A DNA stretch of 41,598 bases from Fusobacterium sp. FSA-380-WT-3A (GCF_012843705.1 NZ_JABAFQ010000017.1:1-41598), one strand, 5' to 3'; counted from the first letter of the stretch, positions 7,250 to 16,099 are shown. Made by a program: numbers and translations. The notes: generated from the sequence alone by a model not told the origin.

Positions 7250-8134
7250 TTATTTCTTATATGAAATTTTAGAAATAACAATTCCTACTAAAACAATCAA
7301 TATTCCTATCCCTTTAATAAAACTTATTTTTTCATTTAATAAACATACACCTATTAAAGCAGCTGAAGGAATTTCTAAAAGAGAAATTATACTAGCTGTG
7401 CTTGGTGGTATAAATTTCATTGATAATGAATAAAGTAAATATGGAATTAAAGTTGGTATTAATGCATAAAAAATACAACTTTTAAAAATTTCAACATTTG
7501 TAAAAATTTTTATGAATAAATTTTTCTCTATAAAAAAAGATAAAAAAATTGTTGCTACTCCAAAAGTTAAAGTTGTTGCTACTACAGGGTCTAAAGTTTC
7601 TATAATTTTTTTATTAAAAATAGGAAATAATCCATAACTTAATCCTGATAAAATTCCATAAACTATCCCAATATAATCAAATTTTAAAGTTTCTAAATTT
7701 CCCTCTGTAACTAATATAAAAGTTCCTGAAAAAGCAATTATTAATGACATAATTTTAGTTATTCCTAATTTTTCTTTAAAAAAAATCTTACTTAATAAAA
7801 TTGTAAATAAAGGTCCTGTAGCTAATAACATTATCCCTGTTATCGTTCCTACTCTAATAACTGAATTAGCATATAGAATATTTAATAATCCTTGAGACAT
7901 AACTCCAGATAAGATAATCTCTAAAATTACTCCTTTATTGAAATACTTAGGTTTTAATTTATCTTTTTTAGTAAAAAAAATATATATTATTCCTAATACA
8001 AAAGCAAAACTCATTCTTATAAAGGCTATTTCAGAAGAATTTAACTTAAAATTACTTAAAATTAATGTTCCTAATCCCAAAGTTCCCCAAATAATTCCTG
8101 CTGTTATTGCTAATAAATATCCTTTATTATTCAT
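7250..8134 (-). CDS. EamA/DMT family transporter
   Basis: An inner-membrane protein of 294 aa with about ten predicted helices arranged as two EamA repeats. The first starts at GYLLAITAGIIWGTLGLGTL and the second at FDYIGIVYGILSGLSYGLFPIF. The final helix pair, ending near VVLVGIVISKIS, is typical of drug/metabolite exporters (RhaT, YdcZ-like). An upstream in-frame ATG (8191) would add 19 residues, but AAGGAGAGAGG directly before 8134 marks the true start. It is transcribed alone. Substrate unknown; amino acids or metabolites are usual for the family. Confidence 0.87.
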   Translation of the reverse strand: MNNKGYLLAITAGIIWGTLGLGTLILSNFKLNSSEIAFIRMSFAFVLGIIYIFFTKKDKLKPKYFNKGVILEIILSGVMSQGLLNILYANSVIRVGTITGIMLLATGPLFTILLSKIFFKEKLGITKIMSLIIAFSGTFILVTEGNLETLKFDYIGIVYGILSGLSYGLFPIFNKKIIETLDPVVATTLTFGVATIFLSFFIEKNLFIKIFTNVEIFKSCIFYALIPTLIPYLLYSLSMKFIPPSTASIISLLEIPSAALIGVCLLNEKISFIKGIGILIVLVGIVISKISYKK

Positions 8135-8230
8135 TCCTCTCTCCTTATTTTTAAATATTAGAACTATTGGCTTTTTATATATAATTGACAATTTTTCTTT
8201 TAGTTTTGTTATTTTTTATTATTTATTTAA

Positions 8231-8254
8231 AAACCACTCTAAAAAGAGTGGTTT
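8231..8254 (-). terminator. Terminator of the dicarboxylate/glutamate symporter gene
   Basis: A perfect 10-bp stem (8231-8240 with 8245-8254, loop AAAA) lies 45 bp after the symporter stop codon. The A run at 8229-8233 gives a short U tract on the minus strand. Confidence 0.7.
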
Positions 8255-8298
8255 TATATTTTAATTAAAATTATCAATTTTTCTTTATAATAATTGTA

Positions 8299-9564
8299 CT
8301 ATACATTTTCTAATTTATTAAAAGTTTCTCTATCTAATTCTCCTTCCATTGAAGCTATACATACAGCTGCAACTAAATCTCCTGAAGAGTTTGTAGCAGT
8401 GTGAGCTTGGTCTATAATTCTATATATTCCTGCTACTAAAGCAGTAGCTTCTAATGGTAGTCCCATTTGAGTAAGAAGAGTAATAGAAATAACTAAACCT
8501 ATTTGAGGAGTTGCAGCACATCCTACACTTAAAAAAGTTGCCTGAATAACTAAAAGTATTTGTTGTTGTATTGATAAATCAATACCATATAATTGACTAG
8601 CAAAAAGAACTATTATTCCAAAATAAATACATGTTCCATTCATATTTGCAGTTGCACCTAATGGTAATACAAAGTTAGATACTTCTTTAGAAATTCCTAA
8701 CTTAGGAGCCACTTCCATTGAAACTGGTAAAGCAGCTGATGATGTACAAGTACTAAATGCTATAATCCAAGGTTGAATAGCCCTTTTCCAAAATAAAATA
8801 GGATTAACTTTTCCAATAAAAGTTAATAAAATACTATATACAACAACAGTTACAATTGCACTTGCTAAGTAATCTGTTAAAATAAATTTTAAAACTGGTC
8901 CAAATATAGCAGTTCCATATTTTGCCATAGCTACAGACATTAATCCAAAAACTCCATAAGGAATTATAGAAATAATCAATCCTATAATATTAAACATTGC
9001 TTCTGCTAAATTATTTATAATAGATGCTAAAGGTTTTCCTTTTTCTCCCATAATAATAATTGCAAATCCCAATAATAAAGAAAAAACTATAATAGGCATC
9101 ATGTCTCCTGATGCTAAAGATTGAAATGGATTATTTGGAAGTAAATCTAATATAGTTTTATAAATTCCTGGAAGTTCTTTTACTTCAACACTATTAGCAG
9201 CTGTTCCTAATGTAACTCCTTTTCCTGGTTGAATAATATTAGCTAAAATAAGACCAATAGTTGCTGCTAATCCAGAAGTTCCTAAGAAGAATACAACAGT
9301 TTTTAACCCAACACTACGAAGTCTTCTTATATCTCCTAAAGATAAAGCAGCATCAGTAACAGAGAAAAATACTAAAGGAACTATTACCATTTTAATAGCC
9401 TTTATAAAAAAATCTCCTAAAAACTGCAAAAATGGCAATATATGGTCATTAATCATTGGATTATCTACTCCGCCCATAAAGTTTAAAATATATCCTGTTC
9501 CTATTCCTAAAAATAATGCTATAAATATTTTTATATGTAATGGTATTTTTTTAGAATCTTTCAT
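8299..9564 (-). CDS. Dicarboxylate/amino-acid:cation symporter (GltP/DctA family)
   Basis: A 421-aa membrane transporter using a Na+ or H+ gradient to import glutamate, aspartate, C4-dicarboxylates or small neutral amino acids. Family motifs: MVIVPLVFFSV in the third helix region, the serine-rich re-entrant loop TCTSSAALPVSM, the NMNGT cation/substrate site (ATANMNGTCIYFG), and the helix 8 segment IIDQAHTATNSSGDLVAA. In this family Asp/Asn in helix 8 govern substrate choice, but I cannot assign one. The ribosome binding site GAGGGGGT supports the start. Single-gene unit with its own terminator. Confidence 0.92.
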   Translation of the reverse strand: MKDSKKIPLHIKIFIALFLGIGTGYILNFMGGVDNPMINDHILPFLQFLGDFFIKAIKMVIVPLVFFSVTDAALSLGDIRRLRSVGLKTVVFFLGTSGLAATIGLILANIIQPGKGVTLGTAANSVEVKELPGIYKTILDLLPNNPFQSLASGDMMPIIVFSLLLGFAIIIMGEKGKPLASIINNLAEAMFNIIGLIISIIPYGVFGLMSVAMAKYGTAIFGPVLKFILTDYLASAIVTVVVYSILLTFIGKVNPILFWKRAIQPWIIAFSTCTSSAALPVSMEVAPKLGISKEVSNFVLPLGATANMNGTCIYFGIIVLFASQLYGIDLSIQQQILLVIQATFLSVGCAATPQIGLVISITLLTQMGLPLEATALVAGIYRIIDQAHTATNSSGDLVAAVCIASMEGELDRETFNKLENV

Positions 9565-9755
9565 TTTTAACCCCCTCTATGCTATTTCTGTATCTTTCTT
9601 ACATTTTTAAGCTAGCTTTTATATTTTTTATTATATATTATATTTTTTTTAAAGCAAAATTATATAAAAATTTTATATGGGGTATAATTTTTTTATTATA
9701 TCATCTTTTCAAAAATTTTAAATACAATATCCTCTCTTAACTTTTATAAAAAATA

Positions 9756-9786
9756 TAAGGATGACCAAATATATGATTCATCCTTA
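9756..9786 (-). terminator. Terminator of the amidase-permease-amidase operon
   Basis: A perfect 9-bp stem (9756-9764 with 9778-9786, 13-nt loop) followed on the minus strand by TATTTTTTATA. It lies about 44 bp beyond the stop at 9830. Apart from this hairpin, the 265-bp gap 9565-9829 contains only the AT-rich upstream region of the symporter gene, including the small palindrome AAGCTAGCTT near 9609. Confidence 0.78.
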
Positions 9787-9829
9787 CATTAAATTTATAT
9801 GACTTTTACTTTTCTAAGTTAAATAATTT

Positions 9830-10648
9830 TTAATATTTTTCTAATAATTTCTTATCAAACATATCATAATGATAATCACGCCATGTAGGATATATTTCTC
9901 TTTCATGTTGAACTTCATCCATATCTAAAGTTATAAACTTTAATTCTTCTTTATCAGAAGCTTTATCAAGAAGTTTTCCATTAGGTAATATTACTTTACT
10001 ATCTCCACATAATTTTTGATTAGCTGGATTGTAACCAACTGTATTAACTCCTGCTACATAAAATAAATTTGACATTGCTCCTGAATATAGTCCTGTATTC
10101 CAATGATGTTGAAGAAGTTCTCTCCAAGCTGCACAACAAATTACTAATTCAGCACCTTTAAAATGTAATATTCTAAAAGTTTCTGGAAATTCAATATCAT
10201 AGCAGATTAATAATCCTATTTTTCCAAATTCAGTTTCACAGACTTCAAATTTTTCTCCATCAGTAAAAATATCTTTTTCAGTATCCCATCCATATACTTT
10301 TGTATAATTTGCTATTCTCTCTCCTTTATTATTAACAAACATTACTGTATTAAAAATTTTTCCTGGTCTATCTTCTTTCTTTTCACAATACCCCATTATT
10401 ATATGGATATTGTTATTAATAGCTTCTTTTTTTAATTCATTATATAAATAACCATCACAAGTCTCAGCTAATTTATGAAAAGTTTCTATAGGAGTATAAT
10501 ATCCCTGATAATAAAGTTCTGGAAAAACAATTAAATTTGCCCCTTTTTCACTTGCTTCTTTTATGGCTTTTTTTGCTTTTTCTAAATTATATTCACAATC
10601 TCCATGTTTTGACTCAAATTGAGCTATTGCCATTTTCAAATTTCTCAT
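9830..10648 (-). CDS. Carbon-nitrogen hydrolase (nitrilase superfamily amidase) 1
   Basis: A 272-aa cytoplasmic amidase with the full catalytic triad: Glu44 in VFPELYY, Lys117 in YTKVYGW, Cys149 in LLICYDIEFPE. Such enzymes hydrolyse the C-N bond of linear amides, N-carbamoyl compounds or, in the Nit branch, alpha-ketoacid amides. The fold opens with KMAIAQFESKHGD and ends FITLDMDEVQHERE. It is the last gene of a three-gene operon: second amidase, aromatic-type amino-acid permease, then this one (56 bp gap). The permease suggests an imported amino-acid-derived amide as substrate. The exact reaction cannot be assigned. Confidence 0.9.
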   Translation of the reverse strand: MRNLKMAIAQFESKHGDCEYNLEKAKKAIKEASEKGANLIVFPELYYQGYYTPIETFHKLAETCDGYLYNELKKEAINNNIHIIMGYCEKKEDRPGKIFNTVMFVNNKGERIANYTKVYGWDTEKDIFTDGEKFEVCETEFGKIGLLICYDIEFPETFRILHFKGAELVICCAAWRELLQHHWNTGLYSGAMSNLFYVAGVNTVGYNPANQKLCGDSKVILPNGKLLDKASDKEELKFITLDMDEVQHEREIYPTWRDYHYDMFDKKLLEKY

Positions 10649-10704
10649 AATTACTCACTTCCTTATTGTTATTCTCTCATTATTTTATCATTTATTTTTC
10701 TATT

Positions 10705-11940
10705 TTACCAACCTGCTGGTAAATAACCTAAAGCTCCTAAAATTGCATATATAGCTGTTCCTCCATACACAATGATTAAAACTATTTGAACTGGCCAACT
10801 AGCTAATTTTCCACAAGTCCATTCAGGCTCAATATCCCCTGTTTTTCTAGCATTATTAATTATGAAAATAGGTAAAATAGCCATTATAGCTGCTGCAAAT
10901 GTTCCTGAAAAATATAAAGCATCAACAAATCCAACTAAACCACTAACAGATAAATATAAAGGCAATGCGATAGCTACAACCATAATAGGTAATCTTATTC
11001 CTATTTCTTCATCAGAACGAAGTTTAAAGAAATCTACTATATTAGACACTAAAGTTTGAGTTATTGGGCAAAAAGAAGTAAACATAGCAACTAAAGCAAA
11101 ATAGTTAGCTGCAAAGAAAGCCCATTGTCCTATTGCTTTTCCCCACGCTATTGTAGCCACTTGAGTTATTTGATCAGCAGGAGCTATAATAAAACATCCT
11201 AAAGGAATAAGTATTAATAAGAAAGCTGAAACTGCTTGTCCTATAAGTAAAGATGGAGCTAATTTTTTAGGAATATGTGATAAACCTCTTGCTAAATCTG
11301 GTACTAAATACTGTCCTATATAACTAAATGCTGCAACATTAAATACTGGAATAGCGTATTTCCATCTTTGTATAAGTAATCTACTTGCATCTGCATTTTT
11401 ATTTATTATAGATGCTGTACATAAAATTATAATTAAAAATATCATTAGAGTACTCATATATGCCCCTGCACGTCCTACTGCTTTTAATCCAAACCAAGTA
11501 ACAAGAACTGCTGGTATTAAAAATATCATAGTTCCAATCCAATTAGGAACTCCATACATAGAATTAAGAATGCTTCCACTACCATTTATATATGCTATTA
11601 AACAACTTATAGAGTTAACAACAACTGCTATAAAAATCAAAATTTTTCCTACTTTACCAGTATAACGTTCTGCTAATCCTGGTAATTGAACCATTACTCT
11701 AGTTCTCAATGAAGCTTCTGCAACATAATACATAGAAATTAAAGTTAATACACATGAAAAAATTAACCAAAAAGTAATGACTGGAAAACCTGCATAACGA
11801 GCTGAATAAGCTGTTCCAAGACATCCTGAACCTATTGTACATCCAATACTTGTTAAAATAGCTTCTTTAGGAGTTAATTTATGAATTTTTAATGCTCCTT
11901 CTTCATATTGTGAATTTCTTGTTTCTTTTTCTTGTGACAT
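10705..11940 (-). CDS. Amino-acid permease, aromatic (HAAAP/Aa_trans-like) type
   Basis: A 411-aa inner-membrane permease with about eleven hydrophobic helices. The N-terminal helix (SIGCTIGSGCLGTAYSARYAGF) carries the unwound Gly-rich region of APC-superfamily transporters. The overall pattern, including LPGLAERYTGK and FNVAAFSYIGQYLVPDLARG, fits the hydroxy/aromatic amino-acid permease branch (TyrP, Mtr, SdaC relatives). The first 25 residues are a hydrophilic cytoplasmic tail. It lies between two nitrilase-family amidase genes in one operon (gaps 48 and 56 bp), so its cargo is probably the substrate or product of those enzymes. Specificity is inferred only. Confidence 0.85.
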   Translation of the reverse strand: MSQEKETRNSQYEEGALKIHKLTPKEAILTSIGCTIGSGCLGTAYSARYAGFPVITFWLIFSCVLTLISMYYVAEASLRTRVMVQLPGLAERYTGKVGKILIFIAVVVNSISCLIAYINGSGSILNSMYGVPNWIGTMIFLIPAVLVTWFGLKAVGRAGAYMSTLMIFLIIILCTASIINKNADASRLLIQRWKYAIPVFNVAAFSYIGQYLVPDLARGLSHIPKKLAPSLLIGQAVSAFLLILIPLGCFIIAPADQITQVATIAWGKAIGQWAFFAANYFALVAMFTSFCPITQTLVSNIVDFFKLRSDEEIGIRLPIMVVAIALPLYLSVSGLVGFVDALYFSGTFAAAIMAILPIFIINNARKTGDIEPEWTCGKLASWPVQIVLIIVYGGTAIYAILGALGYLPAGW

Positions 11941-11988
11941 ATTGTTCCTCCTTTTTATTTTTTTTATAATTTTTATTTATTATAATTT

Positions 11989-12798
11989 TTAATACTCATT
12001 TATAGCTTCCATTGAAAAAGTATCTTCTATAAAATCATTAAAATAAGGAATTTCACTTCTAACTTTTTGAATTTCATTTAAATCTACTTCACAAATAACA
12101 ACTTCTTCTTTATCTCCAGATGCCCTTGCTCTTAATATTCCATCAGGTCCATATACTTGTGACCTTCCACAAATTCCTTCTCCTATAGTATTAACTCCAA
12201 CTGTAAACATTAAATTAAATAATGCATTAGCTGATAAATCTATATCCCAACGTGGTTGTGCTCTCACACTCCAAACTGAAGGAACAAAAACTATATCAGC
12301 TCCTTTTAATGCCATTATCCTAGCAGGTTCTGGATATTCAGCATCATAGCAAATCATTATTCCTATTTTTCCTAAAGGCGTATCATAAACTGGAAACTTA
12401 TTTCCTGATCTAAATTTTAATTTCTCCTCTCCCCAAGAATAAACTTTTCTCATATTCCCGATAACTTCGCCTTTCTCACTAATAAAAATGGCTGAATTAT
12501 GAATTTTTCCAATTATATCTGTTGCTTCTGCATATCCTGCTATTATATAAATTCCAAGTTCTTTTGCTAAACTTGATAAAGTTTGAACAAAAGGACCATT
12601 ATTTTTTTCAGCAACATTATTCATTTCAGTTGAATTTAAAAAATAACCTCCATAAAATAATTCAGGTAAACAAACTATTTCTGCTCCTTTTTGATAAGCT
12701 TCTTTTATCATTTTTATTCCTTTTTCTAAATTTACTTCTGTATCTCCATTTTTAGAAGAAATTTGGATTAGACCAATTTTAAATTTTCTTTTTTTCAT
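11989..12798 (-). CDS. Carbon-nitrogen hydrolase (nitrilase superfamily amidase) 2
   Basis: A 269-aa amidase, paralogous to the product of 9830-10648 and first gene of that operon. Catalytic residues are Glu46 (CLPELFYGGY), Lys118 (MRKVYSW) and Cys150 (IMICYDAEYPE). The core is as expected for the Nit/AguB/beta-ureidopropionase group, and the protein ends shortly after the DLNEIQKVRSEIPY strand. A GTG three codons upstream (12807) lies in the GAGAGGTG ribosome binding site, so the ATG at 12798 is preferred. The presence of two divergent amidases suggests two related amides or sequential steps. Confidence 0.9.
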   Translation of the reverse strand: MKKRKFKIGLIQISSKNGDTEVNLEKGIKMIKEAYQKGAEIVCLPELFYGGYFLNSTEMNNVAEKNNGPFVQTLSSLAKELGIYIIAGYAEATDIIGKIHNSAIFISEKGEVIGNMRKVYSWGEEKLKFRSGNKFPVYDTPLGKIGIMICYDAEYPEPARIMALKGADIVFVPSVWSVRAQPRWDIDLSANALFNLMFTVGVNTIGEGICGRSQVYGPDGILRARASGDKEEVVICEVDLNEIQKVRSEIPYFNDFIEDTFSMEAINEY

Positions 12799-12837
12799 AG
12801 ATTGCACCTCTCTTTTATTTTTAATTAAGTATAAAAA

Positions 12838-12879
12838 AATTCATTTAATAAAAAATATGAATATTTTAATTCATTTAAT
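12838..12879. repeat. Two direct repeats spaced by 30 bp upstream of amidase 2
   Basis: AATTCATTTAAT occurs at 12838-12849 and again at 12868-12879, 30 bp apart start to start, about three helix turns. They lie in the presumed promoter region of the amidase operon, on one face of the helix, so they could bind a dimeric regulator. In such AT-rich DNA a chance repeat is possible. Confidence 0.35.
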
Positions 12880-12892
12880 TGGTAAAAATAAA

Positions 12893-12904
12893 AGCCTTTC
12901 GGCT
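12893..12904 (-). terminator. Short terminator after the RpiR gene
   Basis: A compact hairpin AGCC-TTTC-GGCT, one bp after the regulator's stop codon, followed on the minus strand by TTTTATTTTT. The stem is only 4 bp but is GC-rich against the local background. Confidence 0.5.
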
Positions 12905-12905
12905 A

Positions 12906-13760
12906 TTATTTTTTATAATATAGATTTGAACTTTCCCAAAATTTTGTTAATTTTTCTAATTTTTTATTTGCTCTATTTAAATCTTTTTTACTCACTAATG
13001 TTAAAATAACTGATAATAAACTTAAGGTTGGTGCTGAATTATCAACAAAACTAATTTGTTCATTATGAGCATATAAACAACAATTTGAAAATAATGATAT
13101 TGGTGAGTTTTCGTTATCTGTTATTCCTAAAGTTCTTATTCCTTTTAAAAAATTAAAATTAAGAATATCAACTGTATATTTAGGATATGGAGGAAAACTG
13201 ATAGCTACTAATAAATCTTTTTCTGTTATATTATACATCTCATCATAATTCATTCCATGTAATGTTGTTAATACAAATACTTTATCTCTAATCCAAGACA
13301 AAGAATGACCAAAATAGCAAGCTAATCCATATTCAGCATGAGTTGCTACTATAAATACTTTTTCAGAAGATAATAACCAATCAATCGCTTTATTTAAATC
13401 ACTTTCATTTATATTTTTCAATGTTTTTCTTATACTTTCTATATCTTTATTCATAGAATATGCTACAAATGAAAGAAGATCATTTTTTTCTGTTGGTAAA
13501 TTTAAACGGTCAACTTGATATAATTTTCCTTTTAATACTTTTCTAAGTTCATTTTGTAAATCACTATACTTTGAGAAACCTATTTTTTTTACAAACCTTA
13601 CAACTGTTGGTTCACTAGTCTTACTTTTTTCTCCTAATTCTTCTGCTGTAAAAAAAACAGCCTCTTCATAATGTTCTAATAGATACTGAGCTATCTTTTT
13701 TTGTTGTTTTGTAAAATTATCCATATTTTCTTTTACAAGTTTTAAAATTAAATTATTCAT
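12906..13760 (-). CDS. RpiR family transcriptional regulator (HTH plus SIS)
   Basis: A 284-aa cytoplasmic regulator. Residues 1-80 are the HTH_6 domain: FTKQQKKIAQYLLEHYEEAVFFTAEELGEKSKTSEPTVVRFVKKIGFSKYSDLQ carries the characteristic SEPTVVRF recognition helix. Residues 110-250 form an SIS sugar-phosphate-type sensor (KVFIVATHAEYGLACYFGHSL, then DLLVAISFPPYPKYTVDIL), which in this family binds a phosphosugar or another small anionic ligand. It is transcribed toward the amidase operon and divergently from the M29-like gene, so it most likely controls one or both. Start supported by AAGGGA. Confidence 0.88.
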   Translation of the reverse strand: MNNLILKLVKENMDNFTKQQKKIAQYLLEHYEEAVFFTAEELGEKSKTSEPTVVRFVKKIGFSKYSDLQNELRKVLKGKLYQVDRLNLPTEKNDLLSFVAYSMNKDIESIRKTLKNINESDLNKAIDWLLSSEKVFIVATHAEYGLACYFGHSLSWIRDKVFVLTTLHGMNYDEMYNITEKDLLVAISFPPYPKYTVDILNFNFLKGIRTLGITDNENSPISLFSNCCLYAHNEQISFVDNSAPTLSLLSVILTLVSKKDLNRANKKLEKLTKFWESSNLYYKK

Positions 13761-13985
13761 AATCTTTATCCCTTCCCTTATTTTTAAGAGAATTGTTTGT
13801 TTTTTGAATATTTTAATTTATATAATTCATTATAACTTTTTTTAAAACATATTTCAAAATATATAAAATTTTATTATGTATTATAAAAAATAATTATAAC
13901 TATTTATAAAATCAGCTCTAACATAAATTCTCTTAATAATTAAAATATATTTTTTTAATATTCATATTATACTACAGAATTTGAT

Positions 13986-14008
13986 AGTTATAAAAAAAAA
14001 TTATAACT
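13986..14008. promoter_or_regulatory. Candidate operator for the neighbouring regulator
   Basis: A perfect inverted repeat, AGTTATAA - seven A - TTATAACT, ends 22 bp upstream of the -35 box of the M29-like gene. Related half-sites (TTATAACT, TGTTATAA) occur near 13900 and 14061. Position and symmetry fit RpiR binding, but the whole 13761-14096 gap is AT-rich. Confidence 0.45.
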
Positions 14009-14030
14009 TATATTAGTTTTTGTATAACAT

Positions 14031-14059
14031 TTGAAAAAAAATTTTTGATAGTATATTAT
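14031..14059 (+). promoter_or_regulatory. Promoter of the M29-like metallohydrolase gene
   Basis: TTGAAA (14031-14036), 17-bp spacer, TATTAT (14054-14059). Predicted start near 14066, giving a leader of about 30 nt with the ribosome binding site AAAGGAG. Confidence 0.65.
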
Positions 14060-14096
14060 TGTGTTATAAACAAAAACCAAAAAGGAGTGGATATAA

Positions 14097-15095
14097 ATGG
14101 AAGATAACAGAATAATTGAATGTGTTGAAAGAGCAGATTACCTAATAAGCAAATGTATGGGAGTTAAACCAGGAGAAGAAGTTCTAATAGCAATAGACCC
14201 TCAAACAGACATGAGAATGGCTAATGCTATAGCTGCAGCAGCTTTAAAATGTGGAGCTGAATACAATATCTCTATGATGCCAATAAGAGGAAAAGATAAA
14301 GCTACTATTTTCCCTAAAACTCTTGAACTTGCAATGGAAGCTTGTGATGTATTTATTGGAATGACTACTGCTTCTGGAGCTGCAATTTATAACAATAGAT
14401 TAAAAGAACTTATCAATGAGAAAAAATTAAGAGAATGTTCAATTTGTTTAAGAAATATAGATAACTTTACTCGTGGTGGAGCTTTAGCAGATTATGAAAA
14501 AGTTTATGCTGATGGAGTAAAATTACAATCTGTATGGAGAGGTAAAAAAATGGCTCATATAACAACTCCAGCAGGAACAGATTTATATATGGAAATGAAT
14601 CAAATGGAACCTATCATTGAATGTGGAATAGCTAGAAATCCTGGAGATGCAATGGCATGGTCAGATGGAGAAGTTTCTTTAGGACCTGTAATTGGAACAA
14701 CTCATGGAAAATTAGTTATAGATGGACCTATTTGTTACTATGGATGTCCTACAACTCCTGTTGAACTTAGAATAGAAGGAGGACGTATTGTTGAAGTAGT
14801 TGGTGGAGATGCTAAAATCTGTACTGAAATTCGTAGACAAATAGCTGAAATAAAAGATAGTGACAATATAGCTGAAATCGGAATTGGATTAAATAGAAAC
14901 TGCTTATTTAATGGAGACTTTGAGGAAGAGAAAAAAGCATATGGAACTTGTCATATAGCTATGGGTAATGGATTCTACTATGGACAACCAGCTAGATCAA
15001 CAGTTCATATAGATATGGTTCAATATAATCCTACAATAGAAATGGATGGAGAAATTATTGTAAAAGATGGTAAAGTTCTTTGTGTAGAAGATTAA
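14097..15095 (+). CDS. M29-family aminopeptidase-like metallohydrolase
   Basis: A 332-aa cytoplasmic protein resembling M29 (AmpS/AmpT) aminopeptidases and the related NicX-type ring-cleaving enzymes. Probable metal ligands are clustered in the C-terminal half as in M29: Glu in SDGEVSLGP, Glu in NIAEIGIGLN, His in TCHIAMGNG, and His/Asp in STVHIDMV. It is shorter than typical M29 peptidases (about 370-410 aa), with a reduced N-terminal domain, so peptidase activity is not certain. Its codons look highly expressed and it has its own promoter and terminator. Divergent from the RpiR regulator and the amidase operon, it may take part in the same catabolic route. Confidence 0.78.
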   Translation: MEDNRIIECVERADYLISKCMGVKPGEEVLIAIDPQTDMRMANAIAAAALKCGAEYNISMMPIRGKDKATIFPKTLELAMEACDVFIGMTTASGAAIYNNRLKELINEKKLRECSICLRNIDNFTRGGALADYEKVYADGVKLQSVWRGKKMAHITTPAGTDLYMEMNQMEPIIECGIARNPGDAMAWSDGEVSLGPVIGTTHGKLVIDGPICYYGCPTTPVELRIEGGRIVEVVGGDAKICTEIRRQIAEIKDSDNIAEIGIGLNRNCLFNGDFEEEKKAYGTCHIAMGNGFYYGQPARSTVHIDMVQYNPTIEMDGEIIVKDGKVLCVED

Positions 15096-15123
15096 TTTTC
15101 CATTTATAAATATAACTTATATT

Positions 15124-15157
15124 AAAAAATAGTACGATTTTCATCGTACTATTTTTT
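15124..15157. terminator. Bidirectional terminator overlapping a LysR stop codon
   Basis: A perfect 15-bp stem (15124-15138 with 15143-15157, loop TTTC) with A/T runs on both sides. It ends the M29-like gene on the plus strand and the LysR gene on the minus strand; the LysR stop codon (15149-15151) lies inside the stem. Confidence 0.88.
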
Positions 15158-16099
15158 ATTTTCTAAAGATATTTTTAAAAATTCTTTACATGCATTTGAT
15201 AAATATTTATTTTTCTTAGTAGCAAAATATATTGGTCTTGTTGATAGTTCTGGGTCCAATTTATAATATATTAAACTATCATTTTTTTGTTCATTTATTA
15301 TTAATAAATCTCTTATAAAAATTACAGCACTTTCTGTAAATAAAGCTATATGATATCCTGTCATAATTTGATCAATCTTATAAATAGATTTAGGTGTAAA
15401 TCCTGCTTTTTTACATAGAGCTAATCCTCTGATATACTGGTCATTTCCTTTCTTCATAGTAATAAAAGGCAAATTTTTAAATTCACTTAAAGAAACTTCC
15501 TGAATATTTGAATTTAAATGTTTTTTTTCTTTTATATCATCATATGTTAATTGGAACTCTTTTAGTTTGTTATTGATTTCCCATTTTGATGGAACAGCTA
15601 ATAAAATATGTTCATCTTTATAGAAATATGTTTTTAATTTTTCATCATTTTCTGAAATAGCTGTTTCTAATATTAAATCTATCGAGTTGTTCTCTAATCC
15701 TTCTTTTAATTCTTTTATATTTCCTTCAATAACTTCTATATTAACTTTGGGATATTTTCTTTTAAATTTTTCTATAAGTTTAGGTAAAATAAAAGCACAA
15801 AAAAAAGAAGAACCACCAATTACAATATTTCCAGAATCTAATTTTCCTAAATCTTCAAAATATTTTTGCATATTATTTTCTATTTCTAAAATATTTTCAA
15901 CACATTTTATATAATATTTTCCTTCTTTAGTTACTGTTAAAGGAATTGTTTCTCTATCAAATAATAAATATCCTATTTTCTGTTCTACTTTTTTTACCAT
16001 AGCACTTAAAGCTGGTTGAGAAATATATAATTTTTTAGCTGCTTTTGAAAAACTTCTTTCTTTATAAATAGTATAAATATATTGCATTTCATTTAACAT
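15149..16099 (-). CDS. LysR family transcriptional regulator
   Basis: A 316-aa regulator. The N-terminal winged helix is clear (MQYIYTIYKERSFSKAAKKLYISQPALSAMVKKVEQKIGYLLFDR), followed by the linker helix and a type-2 periplasmic-binding effector domain starting at NIVIGGSSFFCAFILPKLIEKF. A TTG six codons upstream (16117) is the first codon of the open frame, but AAGGAGAAG just before the ATG at 16099 decides the start. It converges on the M29-like gene and could respond to an amide or amino-acid metabolite. Target genes are not evident. Confidence 0.88.
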   Translation of the reverse strand: MLNEMQYIYTIYKERSFSKAAKKLYISQPALSAMVKKVEQKIGYLLFDRETIPLTVTKEGKYYIKCVENILEIENNMQKYFEDLGKLDSGNIVIGGSSFFCAFILPKLIEKFKRKYPKVNIEVIEGNIKELKEGLENNSIDLILETAISENDEKLKTYFYKDEHILLAVPSKWEINNKLKEFQLTYDDIKEKKHLNSNIQEVSLSEFKNLPFITMKKGNDQYIRGLALCKKAGFTPKSIYKIDQIMTGYHIALFTESAVIFIRDLLIINEQKNDSLIYYKLDPELSTRPIYFATKKNKYLSNACKEFLKISLENKK

